From Sphingobacteriales bacterium (GTDB taxonomy: Bacteria; Bacteroidota; Bacteroidia; Chitinophagales; UBA2359), in assembly GCA_016711295.1 (NCBI GenBank), contig JADJTE010000028.1:1-13769 (forward strand): DNA of 13,769 nucleotides, in the 5' to 3' direction. The notes beneath the pieces are model-generated. The model made no database searches, was not told where the DNA came from, and saw only the letters and a list, made by a program, of their open reading frames with translations. Each line of letters begins with the position of its first letter. The first letter of the stretch is position 1. A program made the translations under genes and the position numbers. Below are positions 1 through 6,549 of the stretch, in pieces.

Positions 1-129
1 GCCTTGCTTGATATTGGCAAAGGCGGTATAGGCATCGTTATTGGAGGGATTTAGTGCTTGGTTTTGGGCACTAATTTTCACCCCTGAAAACGAGCATAAT
101 CCCTCTCTCTCTAATCCAAGAGGGCAGCA
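1..129 (-). other. Possible 5'-less open frame running off the left edge
   Basis: On the minus strand, directly after the stop of the outer-membrane gene and in the same frame, a stop-free stretch of about 43 codons runs to the window edge. It contains ALNPSNNDAYTAFANIKQG, which has the look of a TPR boundary (AL-x-P-x-N then AY with a small-residue pattern). There is no ATG in this frame; a GTG lies near 79. A separate ATG frame next to it gives only 19 codons. Given the frameshifts elsewhere, this could be the start of a downstream TPR protein whose first codons are out of frame. The similarity is by eye only. Confidence 0.2.
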
Positions 130-778
130 TTAGTACAAAAAGCCTATTTTAAAGCCTATTTTGATAGCCACGGGTATGTTTTCGAGAACATTGTTCACGT
201 CCGAATCGCTGGTGGCTCGGTAGGCATAGCCTACGCCGCCGTTAAAATCGACTACAAACCGGTCGGATACCCATTGCCTGCCTAATAAAAAGAGTAGCGA
301 GGTAGTGACTAAATAATCGCTGGCAGATGTGCCGCTATCGGTATATTTATAGGAAATGTAGGAAACGCCCAATTCGGGTTTGAAGTATTTGCCATACAAT
401 AAATGCGTTCGGCGCATGCCGTCGATGGTAAATTCTTGTTTGCCGAAATAAATTTTCGGTCCAAAATCGATATTGCTACCTATCATGCTTAGTCCTCTAA
501 ACTGGGGGCAAACAGCAGCGGTTTGGTGTTCAGTCCGACCATGATTTCCATATTAGAATTTTTGCCAAAATACGCGCTTTTCAAACGAAACATTCCAGTG
601 CCCAAATAGGGGGCGCAAGCGGCGAAAATTTGATGGCTTTGGTGTACTGCATGTCTGCTACGTCGTCGGTGGTGCTTGTGACGGGGGCGCGGGGAACTGT
701 GTTTTGGGCGGATAGTTGTGTGCCAAACAGCGATAGCATACAGGCGATGCTCAATACGGATTGAAATAATGTTTTCAT
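130..778 (-). pseudogene. Secreted outer-membrane beta-barrel protein, broken by two apparent frameshifts
   Basis: The gene is in three frames. Frame 1 (778 to about 610) gives a signal peptide MKTLFQSVLSIACMLSLFGT with a likely LSA|Q cleavage site after residue 24, followed by the start of the mature protein (AIKFSPLAP). Frame 2 (about 608 to 508) continues with YLGTGMFRLKSAYFGKNSN and MEIMVGLNTKPLLFAP. Frame 3 (from about 504) continues with QFRGLSMIGSNIDFG to the stop at 130. Both junctions fall in runs of five G on the plus strand (609-613 and 504-508). Adding one G to each gives a continuous 216-residue protein. The alternating hydrophobic and aromatic strands, aromatic C terminus (GFLY) and signal peptide indicate a small porin-like barrel of the DUF3575 or similar kind; the exact family is not certain. 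It lies downstream of the Spy-like gene but beyond a terminator, so it probably has its own promoter. Confidence 0.6.
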
Positions 779-826
779 TTCAAAGTGCTTTAAAGGTTTG
801 GGTGAATAATTGAGGCTTGGTAAAGG

Positions 827-872
827 ATAAAAAATACCCCACTTTGCTTGGTGAGAAGCAGAGCGGGGTATT
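827..872 (-). terminator. Intrinsic terminator after the Spy-like gene
   Basis: The arms are 833-849 and 856-872. The outer arm AATACCCC pairs with GGGGTATT, the inner arm TGCTT pairs with AAGCA, two more pairs lie between with single mismatches, and the loop is six bases (850-855). Read on the minus strand, the stem runs directly into six T. This is a textbook rho-independent terminator for the minus-strand transcript from 922-1305, and it separates that gene from the outer-membrane gene at 130-778. Confidence 0.85.
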
Positions 873-894
873 GATATTTTTAGAGTGGTCTCAT

Positions 895-917
895 AAACGG
901 CTTATGATTAAGCGTTT
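895..917 (-). other. Small bulged hairpin in the 3' UTR of the Spy-like gene
   Basis: AAAC and GCTTA (895-898, 900-904) pair with TAAGC and GTTT (909-917), with one bulged G at 899 and a four-base loop. It lies between the stop codon at 922 and the terminator hairpin. It has no T-run of its own, so it is more likely an mRNA 3'-end structure than a terminator. Confidence 0.4.
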
Positions 918-921
918 CGGT

Positions 922-1305
922 TTAGTTATCCCTCATTCTTTCGATGAGCATACGTTTAAACTCTTTGTCGGCAGCATAAAAATCCTCTAATTTACTGGGT
1001 ATCGCTTTGCGAAATTTTTCGTTATAGCGTTTTTTGACCTCTAATTCGGCTTCTTCGCGTTGCAGGTCGCTGAGGTTGGTTTTTTCGCGCAGTTGCTGCA
1101 TTTCGGCTTGGTAAGCATTATAAACGGGCCAGAGGGTTTGTGCTTCTTCGGTGCTGAGGTTTATTTTGTTGGTGATATAGGCTACGCGCATCGATTCGAT
1201 TTTTTCGCGGGTGCTTTGGCTTTGGGCATAGCTGTTTAATGATATACCTATCAACAACATCAAGGCGAGGAAGTAGGATTTGGGGAGGCAAACGATGTTT
1301 TTCAT
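922..1305 (-). CDS. Spy/CpxP-like secreted protein, likely partner of the ECF sigma system
   Basis: A 127-residue protein with a clear signal peptide (residues 1-27, cleavage at SYA|Q). The rest is a highly charged, helical sequence. The segment NKINLSTEEAQTLWPVYNAY (about residues 46-65) matches the LTxxQ-type helix of the Spy/CpxP periplasmic chaperone superfamily, and the long Glu/Arg-rich helix that follows fits the same fold. In Bacteroidota, small proteins of this type beside ECF sigma genes are commonly annotated as sensors of ECF-type sigma factors. The start at 1305 is fixed by the signal peptide. It begins 49 bases after the stop of the acidic tail ORF (1355-1585), so it can be in the same operon as the sigma factor. 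The role in sensing envelope stress is inferred from context. Confidence 0.7.
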   Translation of the reverse strand: MKNIVCLPKSYFLALMLLIGISLNSYAQSQSTREKIESMRVAYITNKINLSTEEAQTLWPVYNAYQAEMQQLREKTNLSDLQREEAELEVKKRYNEKFRKAIPSKLEDFYAADKEFKRMLIERMRDN

Positions 1306-1354
1306 GGCTTTATGAATAAATCGGTAGGTTAAATATGGTTTATGGTAAAATGGT

Positions 1355-1585
1355 TTAAGGTAGGTCGTCGGGTAGGTCAGCCAAATCGAGGTCTTCCAAA
1401 TCGGCTAAGTCAATTCCTTCGAGTTCTTTATCGAGAATTTGGTCAAATTCGTTGGGGAGTTCATTGACATAGTTTTTGATGTCTGCCGAACTAATGCCCA
1501 CTAAGGAAGTTAGGGCTTTATTCAATGTTTGGGTATCGACGCTGGCGAGTTCTTTATCGAGAATTGGCTCAAATTCGTCGTCCAT
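1355..1585 (-). CDS. Acidic repeat ORF, probably the detached C-terminal tail of the upstream membrane protein
   Basis: A 76-residue acidic ORF built from a repeat: a degenerate copy (EFEPILDKELASVDTQT) and a full copy (LNKALTSLVGISSADIKNYV, then NELPNEFDQILDKELEGID), ending in Asp/Leu-rich LADLPDDLP. The motif D-[IL]-K-N-Y-V-N-E also ends the ORF at 1673-2491 (DLKNYVNERPDD). The two ORFs are in the same frame overall, and the disrupted stretch between them (about 1586-1680) is itself a damaged copy of the repeat. The simplest reading is one gene from 2437 to 1355 with local indels, giving a protein of about 360 residues. A separate small protein starting at 1585 is the alternative. There is no signal peptide or membrane segment, so it would be cytoplasmic if it follows the membrane segment of the upstream ORF. 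Confidence 0.5.
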   Translation of the reverse strand: MDDEFEPILDKELASVDTQTLNKALTSLVGISSADIKNYVNELPNEFDQILDKELEGIDLADLEDLDLADLPDDLP

Positions 1586-1715
1586 TGAGATAGCTTTTGA
1601 TGTCTGCCGAACTAATGCCCACTAAGGAGTTAGGGCTTTATTCAAGCATCGCGGCGGTCTTTTCGAAATTGCTCAATCGTCGGGGCGTTCATTGACATAG
1701 TTTTTGAGGTCTTCC
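1421..1715 (-). repeat. Three degenerate in-gene tandem repeats of about 40 codons
   Basis: The segment around 1461-1490 (TTCATTGACATAGTTTTTGA then GTCTGCCG) recurs near 1581-1610 and 1689-1712. Between copies 1 and 2 the offset is 126 bases (42 codons) at 1421/1547, 121 at 1481/1602 and 120 after a single-base loss (AAGGAAG against AAGGAG). The indels in copy 2 therefore sum to six bases, and the frame is disturbed only inside that copy. The 1481-1525 and 1602-1645 segments are almost identical in DNA, so the duplication is recent. Confidence 0.75.
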
Positions 1716-2437
1716 CGGGGTATGCCGTATATTATTCGGTCTATTTCAGCTAAGGAGAGTCCTATGCTGGCGTTTTGGTGTTGTTCGCTGTCGTTGCGGC
1801 TGCTGATGAGGTATCCTGCTACAAATATGGCTATAACGGCGGCATATCGGGCAACAGGTTGTAGGTTAGACCACCATTGTTGCATTTGGATTAACCGCCC
1901 TTGTTGTTTTTGGGTCGATTGTTGGATAATATTTTCGCGGCTTGTTTCAAAGTAATTGGCGGGTACGGCGAAGGCGCGGCTTTGGTGGAGGCTTTGTAGC
2001 TGGGGGTAGTCGGCTAATTCTTCGTCTTTGCCGTGTTGTTGGCTTTCGGCGGGTGCATTGTTGGTCGAGAGTGCGCGTACTTTGGCTAATATATTGTCGT
2101 GCAATTGGTCGAAATACGCATCGGGTACGCTCATCGCGGTATTAAATTGCGGTATTTCGGTATTGCCGCTTACTTTGCCTGTGGTTTGGTGCATGATTTC
2201 GTCGTACAGCCATTCGAAATAACCGGTGGGCGTATCGAAAGCCGTATATTTAGGCATTGCCCATAGGGTAGGGGCGGCTTGGGCGAGTTCGGTAGCTTCG
2301 CGGCAGTCGTCTGTGATACGGTTGGGCAATTGCTCGAAATAATTAGCAGGAACGCGAAATGCGCTAATGCGTTGAAGTTGTGCTAAGCGAGGGGCTACTT
2401 CTTGCAATTCTATCAATATGTCGTTAGTAGGGGTCAT
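1673..2437 (-). CDS. Single-pass membrane protein with four P..YF repeats, likely anti-sigma factor
   Basis: An ATG at 2437 (MTPTNDILIELQEV) is preferred over the in-frame ATG at 2491, whose 18 extra residues are low in conserved character. The protein contains four copies of the motif A-F-x-x-P-x-x-Y-F-[ED]-x-L-x-x-x-I (AFRVPANYFEQLPNRI, AFDTPTGYFEWLYDEI, AMSVPDAYFDQLHDNI, AFAVPANYFETSRENI), spaced 35-54 residues apart. One hydrophobic segment follows (YAAVIAIFVAGYLI), then a tail ending DLKNYVNERPDD. With no signal peptide, the repeat part should be cytoplasmic, or the tail periplasmic, depending on insertion. It follows an ECF sigma gene on the same strand, the usual place for a membrane anti-sigma factor, but no zinc-binding ZAS motif is present. 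The anti-sigma function is inferred. The TGA at 1673 may be premature (see the tail ORF at 1355-1585). Confidence 0.65.
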   Translation of the reverse strand: MTPTNDILIELQEVAPRLAQLQRISAFRVPANYFEQLPNRITDDCREATELAQAAPTLWAMPKYTAFDTPTGYFEWLYDEIMHQTTGKVSGNTEIPQFNTAMSVPDAYFDQLHDNILAKVRALSTNNAPAESQQHGKDEELADYPQLQSLHQSRAFAVPANYFETSRENIIQQSTQKQQGRLIQMQQWWSNLQPVARYAAVIAIFVAGYLISSRNDSEQHQNASIGLSLAEIDRIIYGIPREDLKNYVNERPDD

Positions 2438-2614
2438 GGTAGAGGGGCTTTTCAAGGTGGGGGTGAATAAATGGTGCGCGATAGCGGGCAATGGGTGGGC
2501 ATAGGTGCTGTTGGTGGGTGGCTTTGTTCTATTTAGATGTTTGTCGGGGGCAAAGGTTTAATGCTTGGATTCAGAAAAATGCAAGGGTATTGCTGGGCGG
2601 TTTATTAACGGTTC

Positions 2615-2800
2615 TTATTTCTTTTTGGCTTTTCTTAACAATTGTGCCGATGAGCTGGCTTGGGTGCAGTTGGGGCAATACTGCATGACGCACTCTTTAT
2701 TGGGTTTTGAGCTATTAGAGAAAAACAAAGCGCAGCCTACTACCTTTTTAGGAATATCCCAATCGAGGTTGTGCGGGCTATCGCTCGGTGAGGTATCGCT
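2615..2800 (-). other. Gap between sigma and anti-sigma genes; open frame with a Cys-rich segment but no clear start
   Basis: The interval between the sigma stop (2778) and the next start (2437 or 2491) is about 290-340 bases. One minus-strand frame is open for 61 codons (2800 to the stop at 2615-2617) and contains CVMQYCPNCTQ and a lysine-rich end (LLRKAKKK). The first ATG (2686) would give only 23 residues. The C-x4-C-x2-C spacing hints at metal binding, but without a start codon or a recognised family it may be untranslated, or the remnant of a small gene. Confidence 0.2.
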
Positions 2801-3332
2801 CTATTTTTTTGGCGGCGTGGTGATACGAAGCCTTCAATGCGCCTACCGACGTATCTAATACTTCTGCCATGTCTTCGTATTTAAGTTCGTCATAATAGCG
2901 CATCAAAAATACGGTTCGTTGCTTTTCGGGCAGCGAGGCAATAGCGTTTTGTAGTTTGATTTGTAGCGAGTCGCCCTCAAAATAGGGGTCGGCTGCTAAT
3001 TGTTCGGAGAGGTCGTAGTCTTCGGTCTCTAATTGCAGGGCATCGCTGCGTTTGCGCTGTGCCAAAAACGTGAGCGATTCGTTAGTAGCAATGCGATAGA
3101 GCCACGTATAAAGTTTAGAATTTTCTTTGAAACGCGCCAAATTGTTCCAAACTTTGATAAATGTATTTTGGCATACATCGTTGGCATCTTCGTGGTCGAT
3201 AACCAAGCGGCGGATATGCCAATACAGCATAGTTTGGTATTTATTGACGAGCAAACTAAACGCTTTTTCGCGGGTTTTCTCTTCTTTGAAGAGGTTTAAT
3301 ATTTCTTCGTCGCTTATTTTGGGCACGGGCAT
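2778..3332 (-). CDS. ECF (sigma-70 family) RNA polymerase sigma factor
   Basis: Counted from the preferred ATG at 3332 (MPVPKISDEEIL) the protein has 184 residues. An in-frame ATG at 3368 would add a low-complexity MYHIYPPHPIII. Region 2 spans roughly residues 25-95: FSLLVNKYQTMLYWHIRRLV, the core-binding D-[AV]-x-D-V-x-Q-x-x-F motif (DANDVCQNTFIKVW), then the -10 contact region KLYTWLYRIATNESLTFL. Region 4 covers the last 55 residues with LPEKQRTVFLMRYYDELKYE and the recognition helix MAEVLDTSVGALKASYHHA. It lacks region 3, as ECF factors do. It heads the minus-strand cluster, and the next genes (membrane repeat protein, Spy-like protein) are its probable regulators and targets. Its signal and regulon are not known. 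Confidence 0.92.
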   Translation of the reverse strand: MPVPKISDEEILNLFKEEKTREKAFSLLVNKYQTMLYWHIRRLVIDHEDANDVCQNTFIKVWNNLARFKENSKLYTWLYRIATNESLTFLAQRKRSDALQLETEDYDLSEQLAADPYFEGDSLQIKLQNAIASLPEKQRTVFLMRYYDELKYEDMAEVLDTSVGALKASYHHAAKKIERYLTER

Positions 3333-3438
3333 AATAATAATAGGGTGGGGTGGGTAGATGTGATACATTTGGCACTAAGACACGCGGCAACTTGTGCTTG
3401 GTAGGGCGTGTTGCTGATGTCTAAGTGGCATAAAACTG

Positions 3439-3471
3439 CAAAAATAGCTATTATTTGGCAAATTAACACAA
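3439..3471 (-). promoter_or_regulatory. Candidate Bacteroidota-type promoter for the sigma gene
   Basis: On the minus strand TATTTTTG (3446-3439) fits the -7 consensus TAnnTTTG, and TTG (3471-3469) lies 22 bases upstream, within the range reported for the -33 element. Transcription would start near 3432, giving a leader of about 65-100 bases. The match is short and could be chance in an AT-rich region. Confidence 0.4.
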
Positions 3472-3666
3472 CTGAACTACCGCTTGCTCGTTTTTGCGCA
3501 ATAAATATACCTGTGTTTTAGCACATTTATTCGCGTCTATCCCAATTTTTTCTTAGGTATCAATATGGCAGAATATCCCAAATAAATACCGGGCATAACT
3601 TAGTCAAGTATCGACCTTAGACTACTTAAAAGCAACAAGGTTACAGCAAAGTGCTTAAAAAAATGG

Positions 3667-3674
3667 TAGCTTTG
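3667..3674 (+). promoter_or_regulatory. Candidate -7 element for the agmatinase gene
   Basis: TAGCTTTG matches TAnnTTTG exactly and lies 57 bases before the ATG at 3732. No convincing -33 TTG is seen at the expected distance. The rest of the divergent intergenic region (3369-3731) is AT-rich and shows no further ORF or strong hairpin. No Shine-Dalgarno sequence precedes the ATG; a run of seven T does. Confidence 0.35.
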
Positions 3675-3731
3675 CAAGGCTTTTCAATTCCATAAAATCG
3701 AGAAATTACAATTTAACGTTTTTTTGCCCTT

Positions 3732-4895
3732 ATGCCCCCTACAAAACGCCCCAACACCCATCTGCCGCCCCGCGAAGAGGCGGTCCCAGAAATAAAGAAC
3801 GACCAACCAACCGCCAATACTGATACCACAGAACCCGACTTGCTCGCTACTTTCGACCCCAATGGCATAGGCGCGGCTAATGGCAATTTGTACGGATTGC
3901 CATTCAGCCCCGATACCGCCGAATTGGTCATTGTGCCTGTCACTTGGGAAGTAACCGTATCGTATGGCGCGGGTACGGCACGCGCCCCCGAAGCTGTGCT
4001 TGCTGCCTCGCCCCAATTAGACCTCTACGATGCCGATTACCCCAACGCTTGGCGGCGCGGTATAGCTATGCTGCCCATAGACCCCGACCGCTTGGCGCAT
4101 AACGACCGCCTGCGCACCGATGCTGCCCAGTATATCCAATTCTTGGAGCAAGGCGGCGAAATAGACCAAAACGAAACTATGCGCCAAATTTGTGCCCACA
4201 TCAACCAAGCCTGCGCCCAACTCAATGCCGACTTAAAACAACAAACGCTCGATTTACTAAAACAAGGCAAAAAAGTGGGTTTGTTGGGCGGCGACCACAG
4301 CAGCCCCTTGGGATTTATGGAAGCAATAGGCGAACACTACGGCAAATTTGGCATTTTGCAAATAGATGCCCATGCCGACCTACGCAATGCCTATGAAGGA
4401 TTTACCTACTCGCACGCCTCTATTATGTATAACGCCCTACAATTGCCCTGCGTTACGCACTTGGTATCGGTAGGGGTGCGCGATGCCTGCGATGCCGAAA
4501 TAGACCTGATGCGCAAGCACGAAAAAAAGACCCGCGCCTACTACGACCACCAAATACAACGCAAAGTACAACTAACGCGCCGCTATTCGTGGGCAGAATA
4601 TTGCCAAAAAATAATCAAAAAATTGCCCAAACAAGTCTATCTGAGCTTCGATATCGACGGATTAGACCCCAAATTATGCCCCAATACAGGTACGCCCGTA
4701 GCAGGCGGATTGTCCTTTGCCGAAGCCGCTTATTTGCTCCGTACCCTCGCGCGAAGCGGTAGAACTATTGTCGGATTCGACCTCTGCGAAGTAGGAATTG
4801 CCCAAGATACCGATTGGGATGCCAATGTAGGAGCGCGAATCCTATATAAATTATGCGGCGCATTGCTTGCTACACAAAAAACAAAAAACCCATAA
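3732..4895 (+). CDS. Agmatinase/arginase-family ureohydrolase
   Basis: A 387-residue protein of the manganese ureohydrolase superfamily, which hydrolyses guanidino groups to release urea (agmatine to putrescine in agmatinases). All binuclear metal ligands are visible: H189 in GGDHSSPLG, D212/H214/D216 in QIDAHADLRNA, and D307/D309 in SFDIDGLDP. The conserved acid E353 (FDLCEVG) closes the set. The N-terminal signature NGNLYGLPF ... VSYGAGTARAP matches the longer Bacteroidota agmatinase-family proteins rather than the roughly 300-residue E. coli SpeB. The first 40 residues are Pro/Thr/Asp-rich and probably disordered. The start at 3732 is the only Met before residue 113. The substrate cannot be fixed from sequence (agmatine, arginine or another guanidino compound). 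A PBP-like gene begins 38 bases downstream on the same strand and is probably cotranscribed. Confidence 0.88.
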   Translation: MPPTKRPNTHLPPREEAVPEIKNDQPTANTDTTEPDLLATFDPNGIGAANGNLYGLPFSPDTAELVIVPVTWEVTVSYGAGTARAPEAVLAASPQLDLYDADYPNAWRRGIAMLPIDPDRLAHNDRLRTDAAQYIQFLEQGGEIDQNETMRQICAHINQACAQLNADLKQQTLDLLKQGKKVGLLGGDHSSPLGFMEAIGEHYGKFGILQIDAHADLRNAYEGFTYSHASIMYNALQLPCVTHLVSVGVRDACDAEIDLMRKHEKKTRAYYDHQIQRKVQLTRRYSWAEYCQKIIKKLPKQVYLSFDIDGLDPKLCPNTGTPVAGGLSFAEAAYLLRTLARSGRTIVGFDLCEVGIAQDTDWDANVGARILYKLCGALLATQKTKNP

Positions 4896-4933
4896 CTTTG
4901 CAAAACCTCCAAATACTAACCACCCCACCACCT

Positions 4934-6525
4934 ATGAAACCCCGCTTATTTTTTATCGCCTTATTGTTTTGTTGGGCTACGGGACAATTGTTATGCGGCT
5001 ATGCCCAACCTCGACCAAAAATATCGCTGCTGCTCCCCAAGCCTCCAAATGGGAAGAATGGACGATGCCTACTACGCAAACCAATATATTGACCGAAGCC
5101 GACAAAATTCGGCTCATCAAAATACAAGGTGTGATGAGTGCCATAGCATCGCTCAAACAATTTTCGGGCGTAGTACTCGTTGCCAAGCAAGGGCAGCCAA
5201 TTTATAAATGTATCAATGGCTTTGCCAATTTAGACTACAACATACCCAATAATTTAGACTGCAACTACAATACCCTGCACATCACGCAGGCATTCACGGC
5301 TATTGCCATTATGCAATTGGTCGAGAGCGGGCAAATCAATTTGTTTGCCCCCATCAAATCCTATTTGCCCGAACTACCCGCAGAAATAGGCAATGCGCTT
5401 ACGGTACATAACCTACTCACCCATACATCGGGATTGCTCGATTATTACCAAGTGCCTGAATACCGCGAAAACTTCTTGAAAATAGAAAAAATAAGCGATT
5501 TGGTCAAACTCATCGGCACACAAGACCGCCCTTGCAATACTAATGTGCAGCAGCCCAGCAATTCGGGATATGTGCTGTTGGCGGCTATTGTCGAGCGGAT
5601 ATCGGGCATGACCTATCCCGACTATATACGCCGCAACTTGCTCAAACCCGCCAATTTGCAACAAACCGACCTATATATGTGGCACGAAGTAGTGAGCAAC
5701 AAAGCCGTGGGCTATCTGCCCGATGCCAAAAATGAACTAATAGCCTCCCCCGATTTTATGGGCGCCTACCCGTTTGGTGCCGACGGCATATATTGCTCTG
5801 CCGACGAACTGCTCAAATTTTCTTATGCCCTGCACCAAGGAAAAATGCTATCCTTAGAAGCACAAAAAGCCTTGTATGACGACTATACCCTACGCGAAAA
5901 CCCCGCCGACACGAGCGGAACAAGGATAGGATATGGCTGGAAACGAAAAAAAATAGCGGACAATAACGAAGTTATTTTTCAGGGCGGCAGCCTTGGCGGA
6001 CTGAGTACGCAACTGCGCCGCTACAACAACGACGATTATACCGTAGTCGTATTGTGCAATTATTATAACAATACAGCCGAATGGGTAGCAGAACGCCTTG
6101 AACGCGCATTATTTACAAGCGATTATATCGTGCCCAAAGACCCCGTAGCCTACTACATCAGCGATTTAATCACCGACCACGGCGTAAATTATGTCGTCGA
6201 GCATATAGACGCGCTACTTGCTGCCCGAAATGTAAAATTAGAATACGTATGGTCGCTCAATTCATTGGGATACGAATTTATGTATAATCGACAATACGAT
6301 ACCGCCGAAACCATATTTAAAGCTAATTCGCGCAAATTTGCCAACGACCCCATCGTATATGATAGTATGGGCGACCTCTATTTCCAAACCAAAAAATACG
6401 ACTTATCGCGCCACTATTTCGAGATGAAATTGCAGCTAAGCCCTAACGACCAACGCGCCAAAAACATGTTTAAAGAAATAGAAAAAATGGAGAAAAAAAC
6501 ACCTTCCGCCAAAGGAGGTGCGTAG
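4934..6525 (+). CDS. Secreted PBP/beta-lactamase-fold protein with TPR tail; catalytic residues lost; one apparent frameshift
   Basis: A signal peptide starts at 4934 (MKPRLFFIALLFCWATGQLL, cleavage near GYA|Q). The mature protein continues in another frame from about 5007. One extra base near 5004-5010 gives a continuous 530-residue protein. The fold is that of serine beta-lactamase-like (class C/PBP4*) proteins, with the landmark HNLLTHTSGLLDY at about 5407-5445 and SNSGYVLLAAIVERISG after motif 2. The catalytic motifs are all altered. S-x-x-K (usually GSVTKQFTA) reads LHITQAFTA, so Ser is His (5278) and Lys is Gln (5287). Tyr of Y-x-N is Pro (PSN, 5554). The His of H-x-G is Gln (FQGGSLGG, 5980). 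The C-terminal 90 residues hold two TPR units (SLNSLGYEFMYNRQYDTAET, then YDSMGDLYFQTKKYDLSRHY). It is probably a periplasmic binding or scaffold protein without hydrolase activity. Confidence 0.75.
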
Positions 6526-6526
6526 A

Positions 6527-6544
6527 AAAGGTAGCTTTACCTTT
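6527..6544. terminator. Weak bidirectional hairpin between convergent genes
   Basis: AAAGGTA (6527-6533) pairs with TACCTTT (6538-6544) around the loop GCTT. It fills the 24-base gap between the stop of the plus-strand PBP-like gene (6525) and the frameshift-corrected stop of the mutase (6550). The flanking A and T bases could serve as short U-tracts in either direction. The stem is AT-rich and weak. Confidence 0.35.
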
Positions 6545-6549
6545 ATCTA

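Noticed and set aside
2491..2858. Plus-strand open frames of 65 and 97 codons between the sigma and anti-sigma genes
   Set aside because: They overlap the sigma gene in antisense, show no recognisable motif and have no promoter or start context; probably chance.
4867..4933. Upstream ATG at 4867 for the PBP-like gene
   Set aside because: It overlaps the end of the agmatinase gene and encodes no signal peptide; the ATG at 4934 in the neighbouring frame gives a proper signal peptide and needs one base correction.
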